A DNA stretch of 64,000 bases from JAPPLB01 sp965208945 (GTDB lineage Bacteria; Acidobacteriota; Terriglobia; Bryobacterales; UBA6623). The translations under genes and the position numbers were made by a program. Location of the stretch: positions 3,348,001 to 3,412,000 of the forward strand of contig OZ242366.1 in the NCBI GenBank assembly GCA_965208945.1. Direction: 5' to 3'. The notes below the pieces were generated by a model. It saw only the letters and a program-made list of their open reading frames with translations. It was not told the origin of the DNA and made no database searches. How positions within the stretch are numbered: the stretch's first letter is position 1; each line of letters begins with the position of its first letter. Below are positions 54,472-64,000 of this stretch, piece by piece.

Positions 54472-55208
54472 CCAGATGCCGTTCTGGCTTCGGAGAGATG
54501 TCCGACTTCTTCCTGATAGAACAGTCTTGCCAGCGCCATGTCGCCAGGCCGCGTGATCTTGATGTTTCGATCACTGCCGAGAACGACGTGCACCGATTCG
54601 CCCAGATACTCCACGAGACTGGCCTCATCAGTGCCAATAAAGCTGTCCCGCGCAGCGCAAGCAAAGGCGTCCCGTAACAACGCCGCCCGAAACACTTGCG
54701 GCGTCTGCGCCAGTACGGTTCGTTCCCGCGGTAACGTTGACTGGATCACAGCCTTGTCGGCCAGCTTGATCGTGTCCACCGGAGGAATGCCCAGGATGGC
54801 GGCGCCGACCTCGGAGGCCTTGCGGATCGTTTCCTCGATCTGAGCCACGGTCACGAATGGTCTCACCGCGTCGTGCACGGCGACGAGCTCCGTTTGCACC
54901 GACGCCTGGGTCAGCGCGTTGCCAACCGACTCCTGGCGGTTGCGGCCTCCTTCCACGAGCCGAACGGGCTTTGAATAACACTCTTCTGCGAGTTGCCTCT
55001 CCAGAGGAACAATATCTTCACGGCGAACCGCGACGATGATCTCCGAGACACTCTTTGCCGCAACGAACTTGCGAGTCGTGTGAATCAGGATTGGTGCGCC
55101 CTCCAACAGCATGAACTGCTTTCGGCTCGTCCCTGCCGATTCCGCCCCCGAATACTTTCCCATCCGGGTTCCCAGCCCCGCGGCTGGGAGAATCGCGGCT
55201 ACCTTCAT
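54468..55208 (-). CDS. ispD: 2-C-methyl-D-erythritol 4-phosphate cytidylyltransferase
   Basis: A 246-residue nucleotidyltransferase with ILPAAGLGTRMG, a short insertion (YSGAESAGTSRKQ) before the conserved lysine, VAVHDAVRPFV and TDEASLVEYLG. Joins CTP with methylerythritol phosphate. 3 bp upstream lies the PIN-TRAM gene. Confidence 0.95.
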   Translation of the reverse strand: MKVAAILPAAGLGTRMGKYSGAESAGTSRKQFMLLEGAPILIHTTRKFVAAKSVSEIIVAVRREDIVPLERQLAEECYSKPVRLVEGGRNRQESVGNALTQASVQTELVAVHDAVRPFVTVAQIEETIRKASEVGAAILGIPPVDTIKLADKAVIQSTLPRERTVLAQTPQVFRAALLRDAFACAARDSFIGTDEASLVEYLGESVHVVLGSDRNIKITRPGDMALARLFYQEEVGHLSEARTASG

Positions 55209-55211
55209 GGG

Positions 55212-56294
55212 TCAGCGTCCCACGGGTTGCTCGAACTTGTGAGGGGAAGCACTCCCCTTGCCGATCGGGAGAGGACGATCGCTCTCGGCGCTAGCGGAAT
55301 GGGGCGAGAATTTCTCGTCGTAGCGTCCGAAAATCATCTTGCCGGCCGTCGTCTGCAAGACGCTTGTCACCACTATCTCGACCGTCTTCGAGATTTGACG
55401 GCGAGCATTGTCAACGACGACCATCGTGCCGTCATCCAGGTAAGCGACACCCTGATTATGTTCCTTGCCCTCTTTGAGGATGAACACGCGCATCGTCTCG
55501 CCGGGCAATACGACAGGTTTGAGCGAGTTCGCGAGCTCGTTGAGGTTGAGGACCTCTACACCCTGCAATTGCGCCAGCTTGTTGAGGTTGAAATCGTTGG
55601 TCACGATCTTCCCGCCGAGATCTTTGGCGAGTTCGATGAGCTTGAGATCCACCTCATTGATTTTTGGGTAGTCGGCTTCGACAATCTTGACCTCCAGGTT
55701 TGACATCTTCTGGACACGCTGAAGAATCTCCAAACCCCGCCGCCCTCGATTCCTTTTGAGTGGGTCCGACGAGTCAGCCACAAGCTGCAGTTCCCAAAGC
55801 ACGAACTGCGGCACGACGATCACCCCTTCGGCGAATCCCGTTTCGGCCACATCCGCAATGCGCCCATCGATAATCACGCTTGTGTCGAGAATCTTGTAAG
55901 ACTTCTTGCTGCTCTGGTCTCCACCAAACAAGCCTCCCAGCGCGCCAAGATTCAGCATCTCTCCCTTAGCGCCACCGACGACCCATCCCAGGAACCACAT
56001 CACCAGAAGCAGACTGACCTGCAGGAAAGTGAGGTTCTCGATCCGCAGTCCGTCAGCTATGACTTGGCTCATCAAGAACGCGCCGAGGATGCCAATCACC
56101 GAACCGATTGCGGAGCCGATCAGCCGCTTCAAACTGATGCGGCGAAGACGAATCTCGGCGAGAATGATCACGGCTCCGATCAGCAATCCGAATGCGATAG
56201 CTGGAATCGGCTCGAGTTCAAAAGGACGAACGTGATAGGAGAGAACGCAGAAGACGATGAGGAGTACACCTCGACAAATCCATAGGTCTACCAC
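55212..56294 (-). CDS. PIN/TRAM-domain membrane protein (YacL-like)
   Basis: A 360-residue protein: four N-terminal membrane helices (about 5-120), PIN-family nuclease domain (YKILDTSVIIDGRIADVAETG, VVPQFVLWELQLVADS, with late acidic residues KIVTNDFNLNKLA) and a C-terminal TRAM-like domain (GETMRVFILKEGKEHNQGVAYL). A membrane-tethered RNase is likely; B. subtilis YacL is the model. The gene neighbourhood with ispD/ispF is also seen in Firmicutes. Confidence 0.93.
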   Translation of the reverse strand: MVDLWICRGVLLIVFCVLSYHVRPFELEPIPAIAFGLLIGAVIILAEIRLRRISLKRLIGSAIGSVIGILGAFLMSQVIADGLRIENLTFLQVSLLLVMWFLGWVVGGAKGEMLNLGALGGLFGGDQSSKKSYKILDTSVIIDGRIADVAETGFAEGVIVVPQFVLWELQLVADSSDPLKRNRGRRGLEILQRVQKMSNLEVKIVEADYPKINEVDLKLIELAKDLGGKIVTNDFNLNKLAQLQGVEVLNLNELANSLKPVVLPGETMRVFILKEGKEHNQGVAYLDDGTMVVVDNARRQISKTVEIVVTSVLQTTAGKMIFGRYDEKFSPHSASAESDRPLPIGKGSASPHKFEQPVGR

Positions 56295-56782
56295 GACGTT
56301 CTCCCGGAATTAGGCCATCATTCTGAGACATCGCTTGGAATCGCGACAATGCTCCAGCCTAATCCATCCCGAGTATATCATCGGCCCGTGACGGGCACAA
56401 ACAAGCGTGTGTGGTCAAATACGAATGTCAGAAAGTCATGGTCCAGCAATACCATTCCCGTCGATGCTCGGTTCCATTGGGAAGATGTAACCGAGCCGAT
56501 GGTGCGACCGCGACCCCGGGAAATGGGCCGGTTATGGAAGTCCTGCCCCTGCTGTGCCGGGTATCAACACCTTGACTCTCTATCCCTTGAAACAAGCGAG
56601 TACAGCCGGACTCACCCTCTTCACCGTCGTCAATCGAGTGACGACCTGCGGCCCGAACCGAGTGTTGTAGAACTTGTCGGCGCCTTTCCGTCACTGCGAT
56701 GCTCGAAGCAGGCATCCCTCTACCTACGGATCCCGGTCCGTCCTTCAATCCCTGCTACGATGACCGTCCCGGGGAGAGAAAC
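56295..56782. other. Intergenic stretch, no gene seen
   Basis: 488 bp between the divergent PIN-TRAM and cupin genes. Apart from short inverted repeats such as CGTCGTC/GACGAC (near 56625-56646) no promoter, RNA gene or repeat family member was recognised. Confidence 0.5.
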
Positions 56783-57667
56783 TTGAGGCCTAAACAGGAG
56801 TTCGTGAAAAGCGCACTTGTGGCAGCGTTCCTTTCGTACAGCACGGCCGCCGCGGCGGATCGCCCCGTAGACCCCACTTTCCTCTATCGCCGCGTTCCGG
56901 ACGTTGCGCCCATGGCGTCAGACCTCACCACTGCAACGTGCCGATATCGCCCGCTCTTCGGGGCCGGAGACGATCAAACGTCGGTGGTGAAGGGAGTTGC
57001 GCGCTATGGCGTGATCGAGGTTGACGCGAGCGGAAGCTGCGCCTCGGTGCAGTACACGAAGGAAGAGCAGATCTACTTCATCCTCGAAGGTAAGGGAGTT
57101 CTGCAATACGGTGATGAGACCGTTCCCGTCAAGCCGGATGATTTCATGTACCTGGCTCCCGGTTCCAGACATGCCCTCAAGAACGACTCCGCTGATCCCC
57201 TGCGTGTCGTGCTGATGGGATACCACGTTTCGGAAGCATCCGGGACCGAGCTATCCGGCAAGCTGCAGATCTCCAACGCCTCACTAGCCAGGAAACAAGT
57301 CTTGCCGGGGCACCCCGCTTCGACGAAGTATCTGCTGCTGATGGGAGGCAAGGACAGCAAGCGGGATCTGATCGCGGCCGGCCAGGTCCTGACGAGTCTT
57401 TTCCTGATGGAGTTTGATGCGGGCGGAACGAACCACCCGCATCACCACATCAAGGAAGAGGAGATTTATCTGCTTCTCGACGGCTATGGGGACATGGTCG
57501 CCGGTGGGGGCAAGAACGGGGTCGAAGGCCGGCACCCTGCTACGCCGGGAGATGCCTACTTCTTCCGCTTGAACTGTACTGTCGGCTTCTATGCGGACCC
57601 CCGACTCGGCGACAAGAAGGCTCGCGTTTTGGCGGTACGGTCGCTCTATCCGGGAATGAAGAAGTGA
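56783..57667 (+). CDS. Exported double-cupin protein
   Basis: A roughly 294-residue protein with a signal peptide (FVKSALVAAFLSYSTAAAA) and two cupin domains, first near YTKEEQIYFILEGKGVLQYG and second near NHPHHHIKEEEIYLLLDGYGDM, where His and Glu ligands for a metal are visible. Bicupins act as dioxygenases, isomerases or storage proteins; no specific role can be given. TTG at 56783 is chosen because GGGGAGAG lies 4 bp before it; GTG at 56804 is possible. Confidence 0.75.
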   Translation: MRPKQEFVKSALVAAFLSYSTAAAADRPVDPTFLYRRVPDVAPMASDLTTATCRYRPLFGAGDDQTSVVKGVARYGVIEVDASGSCASVQYTKEEQIYFILEGKGVLQYGDETVPVKPDDFMYLAPGSRHALKNDSADPLRVVLMGYHVSEASGTELSGKLQISNASLARKQVLPGHPASTKYLLLMGGKDSKRDLIAAGQVLTSLFLMEFDAGGTNHPHHHIKEEEIYLLLDGYGDMVAGGGKNGVEGRHPATPGDAYFFRLNCTVGFYADPRLGDKKARVLAVRSLYPGMKK

Positions 57668-57793
57668 CCCCGGTGCGCTTGCGGCTGCAACCGCGGCGCG
57701 GGCCGTTGGAGGTTGGCCGCATCTTGTCCCTTTACGAACATCAACCGAGTGGGATCATAGAGTAAGGGACGGCCATCGGCCTCCCGGTCGGCA

Positions 57794-58534
57794 ATGTCGT
57801 CCTCGAACGACCAAGTCAAGCAGTCTGCACCAGACATCGTTTTCAAAGCGCGTGATCTCGCCAAGGTGTACGACATGGGCGAGGTCAAGGTCCAAGCCTT
57901 GCGCGGAGTGGACCTGGAACTGTACTCCGGTGAAATGGTTGTCTTGCTAGGGCCATCCGGCAGCGGAAAATCCACGCTACTGAACATTCTGGGCGGTCTC
58001 GATACCGCCACGAGCGGGCGAGTCAGCTATCACGACAAGGATCTGACGCGCGCTTCCGACCGCGAGCTGACGGAGTATCGGCGTTATTACGTCGGTTTCG
58101 TCTTTCAGTTCTACAACTTGATTCCGAGTCTCACTGCGTTTGAGAACGTCGCTGCCGTCACCGAAATCTCGCGCGATCCGATGAAACCGGAAGACGCACT
58201 GGCAGTGGTAGGCTTGATGGACCGCATGAATCATTTCCCTGCGCAGCTTTCGGGCGGGGAACAGCAGCGCGTCGCGATCGCCCGAGCGGTCGCCAAGAAC
58301 CCGGCCGTACTGCTGTGCGACGAACCCACCGGAGCGCTCGATTCCAAAACCGGCATCGTCGTGCTGGAAGCGTTGGAGCGCGCCAATCGCGAGCTGGGAA
58401 CGACGACCGCCGTCATCACGCACAACGCCGACATCGCGGACATGGCCGACCGTGTAATCCACCTCAGCAACGGCTTCATAACTCAAGTCGATACTAACGA
58501 ACGGAAGAAACCCGCGCGCGAACTGCATTGGTGA
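57794..58534 (+). CDS. ABC transporter ATP-binding protein (MacB/LolD type)
   Basis: A 246-residue ATPase: Walker A GPSGSGKST, Q-loop FVFQFYNLIPSLTAFENV, signature LSGGEQQRVAIARA, Walker B AVLLCDEPTGALD. It powers the FtsX-type permease encoded 4 bp downstream. Together with the following adaptor it forms a DevBCA/MacAB-like export machine. Confidence 0.95.
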   Translation: MSSSNDQVKQSAPDIVFKARDLAKVYDMGEVKVQALRGVDLELYSGEMVVLLGPSGSGKSTLLNILGGLDTATSGRVSYHDKDLTRASDRELTEYRRYYVGFVFQFYNLIPSLTAFENVAAVTEISRDPMKPEDALAVVGLMDRMNHFPAQLSGGEQQRVAIARAVAKNPAVLLCDEPTGALDSKTGIVVLEALERANRELGTTTAVITHNADIADMADRVIHLSNGFITQVDTNERKKPARELHW

Positions 58535-58538
58535 CTCG

Positions 58539-60902
58539 ATGAGAATGCTCAATCGCAAGCTGCTCCGCGACTTGTGGGCGATGAAAGGTCAGGCTCTGGC
58601 GATTGCACTCGTCATTACGAGTGGTATCGCGGTGTTTGTCATGTCGCTGAGCACGCTCGATTCACTCCGCGGCACGCGGGCTTCCTACTACGGCGATTAC
58701 CATTTCGCAGAAGCCTTCGCCTCATTGAAGCGGGCGCCTGAAAGCATAAGGGGGAGATTCGAAGAGATCCCGGGAGTCGATCACGCGCAGACCCGTGTCC
58801 TGACGCCCGCCAACCTGGAAGTGGAAGGATTCGACGACCCCATCACCGGACGGCTCGTCTCGATCCCCGACCACGGCCAGCCGGTCCTCAATCAGCTCTA
58901 TCTGCGGAGAGGACGGCTCATCGAAGCCGGCCGGGACGATGAGGTCGTCGTCCACGAGTCGTTCGCCAAAGCGCACGGACTCGAACCGGGACACCAAGTC
59001 ACGGCTATCGTCAACGGCCGACGCAAGGAGCTGAAGATCGTCGGGATTGCGTTGTCGCCGGAATATGTTTTTCCTATCGCGCCGGGCTCCATCATTCCCG
59101 ATTTTCAGACTTTCGGCATTCTCTGGATGGCTCGCACTCCATTGGAGTCTGCCTATGACATGGAAGAGGCCTTCAACGACATCGCTTTCGCTCTCAGGCC
59201 GGACGCCCAGTTGGAGGAAGTGCTGGACCGCATTGACGGCATCATCGAGCGCTACGGAGGACTGGGAGCCTACGGCCGCAAAGATCAAGTCTCTCACCGC
59301 TATTTGTCAGAAGAGTTCCGTCAACTCGAACAGATGGCCACCATCTACCCTGTCATCTTTCTTGGCGTGGCTGCCTTTCTGTTGAACGTCGTCGTCACAC
59401 GTCTCGTCCGCACTGAGCGAGAACAGGTCGCGACTCTCAAGGCGTTCGGCTACAGCAATGCTTCGATCGGATTGCACTACGTGAAGTTCGTGCTTGCGAT
59501 TGTCGGTTTCGGAGTGCTGAGCGGCGTCTTTGCCGGCACACGCTTCGGGCAGGGCATGAGCGCCATGTACATGGATTTCTACCGCTTTCCCTATCTCGAC
59601 TACATCCTTCAGCCGTACGTCGTGGTTACGGCTGCAATCGTCAGCGCCGCGGCGGCGCTCGCGGGGACGATTTATGCGGTTCGACAAGCCGCTTTGCAGC
59701 CTCCAGCGGAGGCAATGCGTCCCGAGCCGCCAGCCAAATTCAGTGTGAGCATCGTGGAACGGTTCGGGCTGCGGAGATGGCTCGCCCAACCGACCCGCAT
59801 GATCATTCGCAACATCGAGCGGCAACCTGTCAAGTCGCTGCTTGCGTCTCTGGGTATCGCCATGGCGTGTGCGATTCTGATGTTAGGTTTCTTCTTCAGC
59901 GACATGGTGATGCTGATGATGCGCATCCAGTTCGGGCTCGTGCAACGAGACGACATGACCGTCACGTTCGTCGAACCGACCTCGTACCGTGTTCTTCACG
60001 AGCTGGAGAGCCTGCCCGGGGTTGTGCACGGTGAGGCCTTTCGCTCCGTGCCGGTTCGTTTGCGGTCGGAGCACCACGACTACCGCACGGTCATTCAGGG
60101 GGTTCAACCGGGAGGTGATCTCAATCGCGTGCTCGATGTCGATCTACGAGCGATCGAGATGCCGTCCGCCGGCATCCTGCTCACCGATTTCCTGGCTGGC
60201 CTTCTGAAAGTGAAGCCCGGGGACACGATCACGGTTGAAGTCCTCGAAGGCCAGCGGCCCATTCGTGAAGTTACCGTCGCTGGACTCGTTCAGCAGTTCA
60301 TCGGCTTGTCGGCGTACATGGATATCGATGTCCTCAATCGATTGATGCGCGAGGGGCGAGCGGTATCGGGAGCATATCTCGCTTCCGACTCGCTGCTTGA
60401 ACCAGCAATCTATTCGGCCCTCAAAGCAGCACCCCGCGTGGCTGCGGTCAGCGTCCGTGAAAAGGTGCTGCGGAACTTCCACGAAACGATGGCCGAGCAG
60501 TTGTTGACGTTTGCTTTCTTCATCACGCTCTTCGCGGGGACGATTGCTTTCGGCGTGGTGTACAACAGCGCGCGGATCGCGCTCTCGGAACGCAGCCGCG
60601 AGTTGGCCAGCCTGCGTGTTTTGGGTTTCACACGGGGTGAGATCTCGTTCATCCTTCTAGGAGAGCTTGCGGTTCTCACTTTCGCAGCGATTCCGATGGG
60701 CTACTTGATCGGTGGGATATTCTGCAGGTACATCGCGACAGCGCTCGAGACGGATCTATTCCGTTTCCCCTTTGTCATTCAGCCGAGTACATATTCTTTC
60801 GCTGCTACCGTCGTGCTGACCTCGTCTCTGATTTCTTCCTTGGCAGTGAGGCGCAAGCTGGATGCGCTCGATCTCGTGGCGGTCTTGAAGACGAATGAAT
60901 AG
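58539..60902 (+). CDS. ABC transporter permease, FtsX/MacB family
   Basis: A 787-residue permease with an N-terminal helix, MacB-like periplasmic domain, and two FtsX transmembrane blocks (about 265-380 and 660-780) plus a central helix near 430; this is the duplicated FtsX arrangement typical of type VII ABC systems that do mechanical work across the envelope. Forms a complex with the preceding ATPase and following adaptor. Confidence 0.93.
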   Translation: MRMLNRKLLRDLWAMKGQALAIALVITSGIAVFVMSLSTLDSLRGTRASYYGDYHFAEAFASLKRAPESIRGRFEEIPGVDHAQTRVLTPANLEVEGFDDPITGRLVSIPDHGQPVLNQLYLRRGRLIEAGRDDEVVVHESFAKAHGLEPGHQVTAIVNGRRKELKIVGIALSPEYVFPIAPGSIIPDFQTFGILWMARTPLESAYDMEEAFNDIAFALRPDAQLEEVLDRIDGIIERYGGLGAYGRKDQVSHRYLSEEFRQLEQMATIYPVIFLGVAAFLLNVVVTRLVRTEREQVATLKAFGYSNASIGLHYVKFVLAIVGFGVLSGVFAGTRFGQGMSAMYMDFYRFPYLDYILQPYVVVTAAIVSAAAALAGTIYAVRQAALQPPAEAMRPEPPAKFSVSIVERFGLRRWLAQPTRMIIRNIERQPVKSLLASLGIAMACAILMLGFFFSDMVMLMMRIQFGLVQRDDMTVTFVEPTSYRVLHELESLPGVVHGEAFRSVPVRLRSEHHDYRTVIQGVQPGGDLNRVLDVDLRAIEMPSAGILLTDFLAGLLKVKPGDTITVEVLEGQRPIREVTVAGLVQQFIGLSAYMDIDVLNRLMREGRAVSGAYLASDSLLEPAIYSALKAAPRVAAVSVREKVLRNFHETMAEQLLTFAFFITLFAGTIAFGVVYNSARIALSERSRELASLRVLGFTRGEISFILLGELAVLTFAAIPMGYLIGGIFCRYIATALETDLFRFPFVIQPSTYSFAATVVLTSSLISSLAVRRKLDALDLVAVLKTNE

Positions 60903-60908
60903 AAACCG

Positions 60909-62102
60909 ATGAGATTCAGGCGCATTCTATTCTGGCTGCTGTTTACCGGCGGAGTAGTGGCCGCAATTATTTGGGGCTTCATGCCCCGGCCGATCCCCGT
61001 TGAAACAGCGGTCGTCAAGCGCGGTCCGCTGCAAGTATCCGTGGAAGAGGAAGGGAAGACCCGTGTGATCGATCGCTTTGTGGTTTCAGTTCCTGTGGAC
61101 GGTTTCGCGCGGCGGCTCAACGCCGATGTGGGCGACATCGTCAGGCGAGGCGAAACATTGCTTCTTCTCGACCCGCTGCGATCCACGGTGCTCGACCCCC
61201 GGAGCCGCGCTGAGGCGCAAGCTCGGGTCGCGGCGGCGGAGGCCGCCATCAAGCGCGCGCAGAAAGAAGTGGAGGCCGCCAACGCCGAGGCCCGCCGCTG
61301 GGAGACGCAACTCAAACGAACACGAGAACTGCATGCCGCGGGCACGGTCGCCGACGATGTCCTCGACGAAATTTCGGCATCGGCCGAACGCAGCCAGGCG
61401 CAGGAGCGGTCCGCCGAATACGCCGTCGAAGTGGCTCGCCATGAGCTCGAGGCGGCGAAAACCGCCCTGCGTCATTCCGCCGCGCAGCAGTCTCAGAAGC
61501 CGGCCGAGACCGTGGCGGTTCGCGCCCCTGTCGGCGGCCGGATCTTGAAGATCGTGCACGAGAGCGAGGGCGTCGTCGACGCCGGCGAGCCGCTCCTTGA
61601 AATCGCGAATCCACGGGGACTCGAGGTCGAGGTCGAGCTTCTGTCGGCTGATGCCGTGAAGGTCGGCCCCGGAACCCGCGTCCTCTTCGAGCGCTGGGGT
61701 GGTGAGCATCCTTTGAAAGGTCTCGTCCGCATCGTCGAACCGGTCGGCTTCACGAAGATCTCGGCGCTCGGCGTAGAGGAGCAGAGAGTGCTGGTCATCG
61801 CCGATATCACATCGCCGCCTGAGCAATGGGCGCGTCTTGGCGACGGCTATCGAGTCGAGGCTCGATTCATCCTGTGGGAGGGAGAAGACGTTCTCCAGAT
61901 TCCGAGCAGCACGCTTTTTCGCCATGGTGAGGGGTGGGCGGTGTTCGCTGTTGAAGAAGGCATGGCGGGGCGGCAGCCCGTCGAGCTGGGACATCGCAAT
62001 GGTTTGATCACTGAAGTCTTGTCCGGCCTGGAAGAAGGCGACACGCTGATCACCCATCCCGATGACGCCATCGACGACGGCGTCGAGGTCCAACCCCGCT
62101 AG
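60909..62102 (+). CDS. Periplasmic adaptor (membrane fusion) protein, HlyD family
   Basis: A 397-residue adaptor: N-terminal membrane helix (about 7-25), barrel/lipoyl halves (RLNADVGDIVRRGETLLLLD and RAPVGGRILKIVHESEGVVDAGEPLLEI), a long Ala/Glu/Arg-rich alpha hairpin (about 95-190), and beta-barrel end. Links the inner-membrane ABC pair to an outer-membrane channel not encoded here. 6 bp after the permease gene. Confidence 0.92.
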   Translation: MRFRRILFWLLFTGGVVAAIIWGFMPRPIPVETAVVKRGPLQVSVEEEGKTRVIDRFVVSVPVDGFARRLNADVGDIVRRGETLLLLDPLRSTVLDPRSRAEAQARVAAAEAAIKRAQKEVEAANAEARRWETQLKRTRELHAAGTVADDVLDEISASAERSQAQERSAEYAVEVARHELEAAKTALRHSAAQQSQKPAETVAVRAPVGGRILKIVHESEGVVDAGEPLLEIANPRGLEVEVELLSADAVKVGPGTRVLFERWGGEHPLKGLVRIVEPVGFTKISALGVEEQRVLVIADITSPPEQWARLGDGYRVEARFILWEGEDVLQIPSSTLFRHGEGWAVFAVEEGMAGRQPVELGHRNGLITEVLSGLEEGDTLITHPDDAIDDGVEVQPR

Positions 62103-62147
62103 CAGACCAGGTTCAAGCAGCAGCTTGATGCGACTGTAGTTTCACCC

Positions 62148-63638
62148 TCAGGCCTCCACCCAAAACGGGCTTGACCAGGCTTGGTGGCCATTAGCCTGCG
62201 TGGCGCGTACGTAGTAGTAGTCAGATCTCCCCGCGCGGCCGTAGTCGGTGTGTCGGAATCGGGCGTTGAAGAGTTCAGGCGTGACAAGCCGGTGAATCAG
62301 CACGGACTCGGCCGTGAACGGACCCGTGAACTCGACTTCGCTGTTCTCGGCGAGTTCACCAAGGGTGCGCTGGAACTGAAGCGGCGCAGGCTTGGTGACA
62401 GCAAGGCGGATCACGGCGTCACGGCCACCGATGATCTCAAGCAGCACGGATTTGGTTGGCTTCTCTTCGTAAGCCTGCTTGCGTGATGTAAAGAGCCGCA
62501 CGCGGCAGGATGACTCCTTGCGTTCCACAATGCGGTCCCGACGGTCTTCATCGAATGGTCCGGACTGAAAACACGGCGTCAAGGATGCGATCTTTCCGTT
62601 GCTGACCGTGATCGTCGCGTCCCAATCGGCAATACGAGTCATGTTGAGGTCGCCCCAAGGCCCCCAGCCGAATTCGATCCTCGAGAGAACCCGGCCGGGC
62701 CAAGGTCCATCGTCGCGAACGTAGTCTTCAGGGAAGTAGCGGTAGACGACGCGATTGTGCTTGAGAATCTCGATTTTCTCGATTTCGTCTTTTCCTCGGA
62801 CAGAGATTTCGAACTCGCGCTCGCGAGTGAAAGGGATCTCCGACCCCATCAGTTGATCGTTGAGCGTGGCGAACAGGAGGATACGGTCGCCGCTGACGGC
62901 GATGGTGCGGCGGTTCCAGAGCGCGTCAAGGATTGCTGCGCGCGAAAGCTCCTTGGCCCAGATGCCCGCAAGTCCTTCTCCGTAAGCTCCGGGGTAACCG
63001 AGGTGGTCGTCCGAACTGGCGATGACGCCGGGACGGAATCCTCGCTGCAAAGCAGCGTGCAGCGTGTTGCGGGTCCAGCGTCCGCCCATGCTGTGGCGGA
63101 TGTATCGAAACCCTGCGCGGTCGTGCTCCGACAGCCCGTGTTCGGACATGATCTCCATCACCGGGCTCACCGAGGGTTCCAGATAGTCCCAATTCGCGCC
63201 GCGCCAACCCTGCTTGTACGCCAAGTGATGCGGGACGATCATCGCCCCGGTGCCCTTGACATAGTTCTGCAAGTCACGGACATGGTCGTGATACTTCAAC
63301 GGAGAGTGATCTGCCGGGTAGTAGAGGCAATAATCGCCGAAAAAGCTCGAATGCCATTCATACGCAAGGATCGAGACAAACTTGCCCTTGCGATTCGATT
63401 CGGCAGCGAGCCGCTGTACTTTCGGCCAGTTGTCCTGGAGAACCTTGAAACCGTTGACCCATTTCATGTGCGCGTCATTCGGCATCGTTGGCATGTCATG
63501 CCATTGGGAATGCGGCGTGAAAGCCAGTACGTCCAGATGCTCTTGCGCAATGTCGTATGTCCGCTCAATCGACCCGCGCGCATATCCGACCGCGTTGTGA
63601 TTATGAAGATCGCCCCAGAAGAGTTGGTAGTCGTTCAT
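62148..63638 (-). CDS. DUF3604 domain-containing protein
   Basis: A 496-residue protein starting MNDYQLFWGDLHNHNAVGYARGS, with the PHP-like metal-binding motif GDLHNH and further histidines (FTPHSQW, VPHHLAY, SSDDHLG). DUF3604 proteins are large PHP-related metallo-hydrolases of unknown substrate. No signal peptide is seen. The start at 63638 excludes upstream sequence reaching into a family A element. Confidence 0.85.
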   Translation of the reverse strand: MNDYQLFWGDLHNHNAVGYARGSIERTYDIAQEHLDVLAFTPHSQWHDMPTMPNDAHMKWVNGFKVLQDNWPKVQRLAAESNRKGKFVSILAYEWHSSFFGDYCLYYPADHSPLKYHDHVRDLQNYVKGTGAMIVPHHLAYKQGWRGANWDYLEPSVSPVMEIMSEHGLSEHDRAGFRYIRHSMGGRWTRNTLHAALQRGFRPGVIASSDDHLGYPGAYGEGLAGIWAKELSRAAILDALWNRRTIAVSGDRILLFATLNDQLMGSEIPFTREREFEISVRGKDEIEKIEILKHNRVVYRYFPEDYVRDDGPWPGRVLSRIEFGWGPWGDLNMTRIADWDATITVSNGKIASLTPCFQSGPFDEDRRDRIVERKESSCRVRLFTSRKQAYEEKPTKSVLLEIIGGRDAVIRLAVTKPAPLQFQRTLGELAENSEVEFTGPFTAESVLIHRLVTPELFNARFRHTDYGRAGRSDYYYVRATQANGHQAWSSPFWVEA

Positions 63639-63784
63639 CGCTCCTAGAGTAATGCAACCTTGAGTTGCAGGCCAAGAGTTCGTGATGGCTTGCCGGGCTG
63701 GGTTTATGGTCTCGCGGAGAAGCGAGTCTTTGGTTCCCGATACCACTGTCGGGCAGCCGTCCGCGAGACGAGGCGTCTCAGCTC

Positions 63785-63967
63785 TAGCCTGCATTTCTCA
63801 CCACCCGACGGTCGAAGCACGCGATACGACCGCCATGACTTCGTTGCGCTTGCTTACCGTGCTCAACGTACTGTTCAAGTACGCCTGCGCGCGCCAAGCG
63901 GCTCGCGCCTCGTCCTGACGGCCCTCTCACGCACTTCGCCTCGCCACGTGGTGAGAAATGCAGGCTA
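63785..63967 (-). repeat. Family A element, short form
   Basis: Complete TA-to-TA copy with perfect 18-bp terminal inverted repeats, about 150 bp upstream of the DUF3604 gene. The intervening 63639-63784 and the final 33 bp show no other feature. Confidence 0.9.
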
Positions 63968-64000
63968 GTGGGGCATGGACAACACCGTGAACACGTCCAT

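Overview
The window is a GC-rich bacterial chromosome segment, most likely from an acidobacterium of the Bryobacterales/Solibacter type. This is an inference from gene content: a VWA protein of the acidobacterial type, secreted DUF1080, Gfo/Idh/MocA and GMC proteins, a TonB-ExbB-ExbD-ExbD-TPR cluster, and many intergenic repeats. No rRNA or tRNA gene was recognised.

Layout. 0.1-2.9 kb (minus): helicase loader, biotin carrier, biotin carboxylase. 3.0-6.8 kb: RidA-like protein, RelA/SpoT, TPR lipoprotein. 6.0-9.4 kb (minus): TonB/ExbB/ExbD/ExbD/TPR cluster. 9.5-15.2 kb (minus): P1 peptidase, tgt, yajC, secD, secF. 15.2-20.5 kb: repeats, a Gfo/Idh/MocA protein, GMC oxidoreductase with its small subunit, an SDR. 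20.57-22.2 kb: an IS1111-type insertion sequence inside a copy of the main repeat. 22.2-26.0 kb (minus): a two-component pair and two secreted proteins. 26.1-28.5 kb: greA, a CDP-alcohol phosphatidyltransferase, a second TonB. 28.5-34.7 kb: sialidase-like protein, a two-gene bacterial microcompartment locus, recJ, FAH-family hydrolase. 34.7-38.2 kb: a repeat scrapyard around a pentaheme cytochrome. 38.2-39.0 kb: a DksA/TraR-type zinc finger gene with a long structured leader. 39.0-44.9 kb (minus): hisI-D-C-B-H-F and hisA, headed by a complete histidine attenuator. 45.0-54 kb: S15-type hydrolase, purA, moeA, moaC, VWA protein, phosphohexomutase. 54-64 kb: ispD/ispF, a PIN-TRAM membrane protein, double cupin, ABC efflux cluster, DUF3604 protein.

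Two systems stand out. First, an abundant TA-flanked palindromic repeat (family A, about 180-205 bp, 13 full or partial copies) has no transposase gene here; four copies supply the TAG stop codon of the adjacent gene. One copy is split exactly in its central palindrome by the IS1111-type element, and the non-coding right end of that element can be folded into a bridge-RNA-like structure whose target-loop strands match the two halves of the palindrome by 9 nt each. Second, the his operon is preceded by a near-leaderless leader peptide with six histidines and by three mutually exclusive RNA hairpins, a textbook attenuator. The BMC locus (one shell protein plus an acylating aldehyde dehydrogenase with a 120-residue tail) is a third point of interest.
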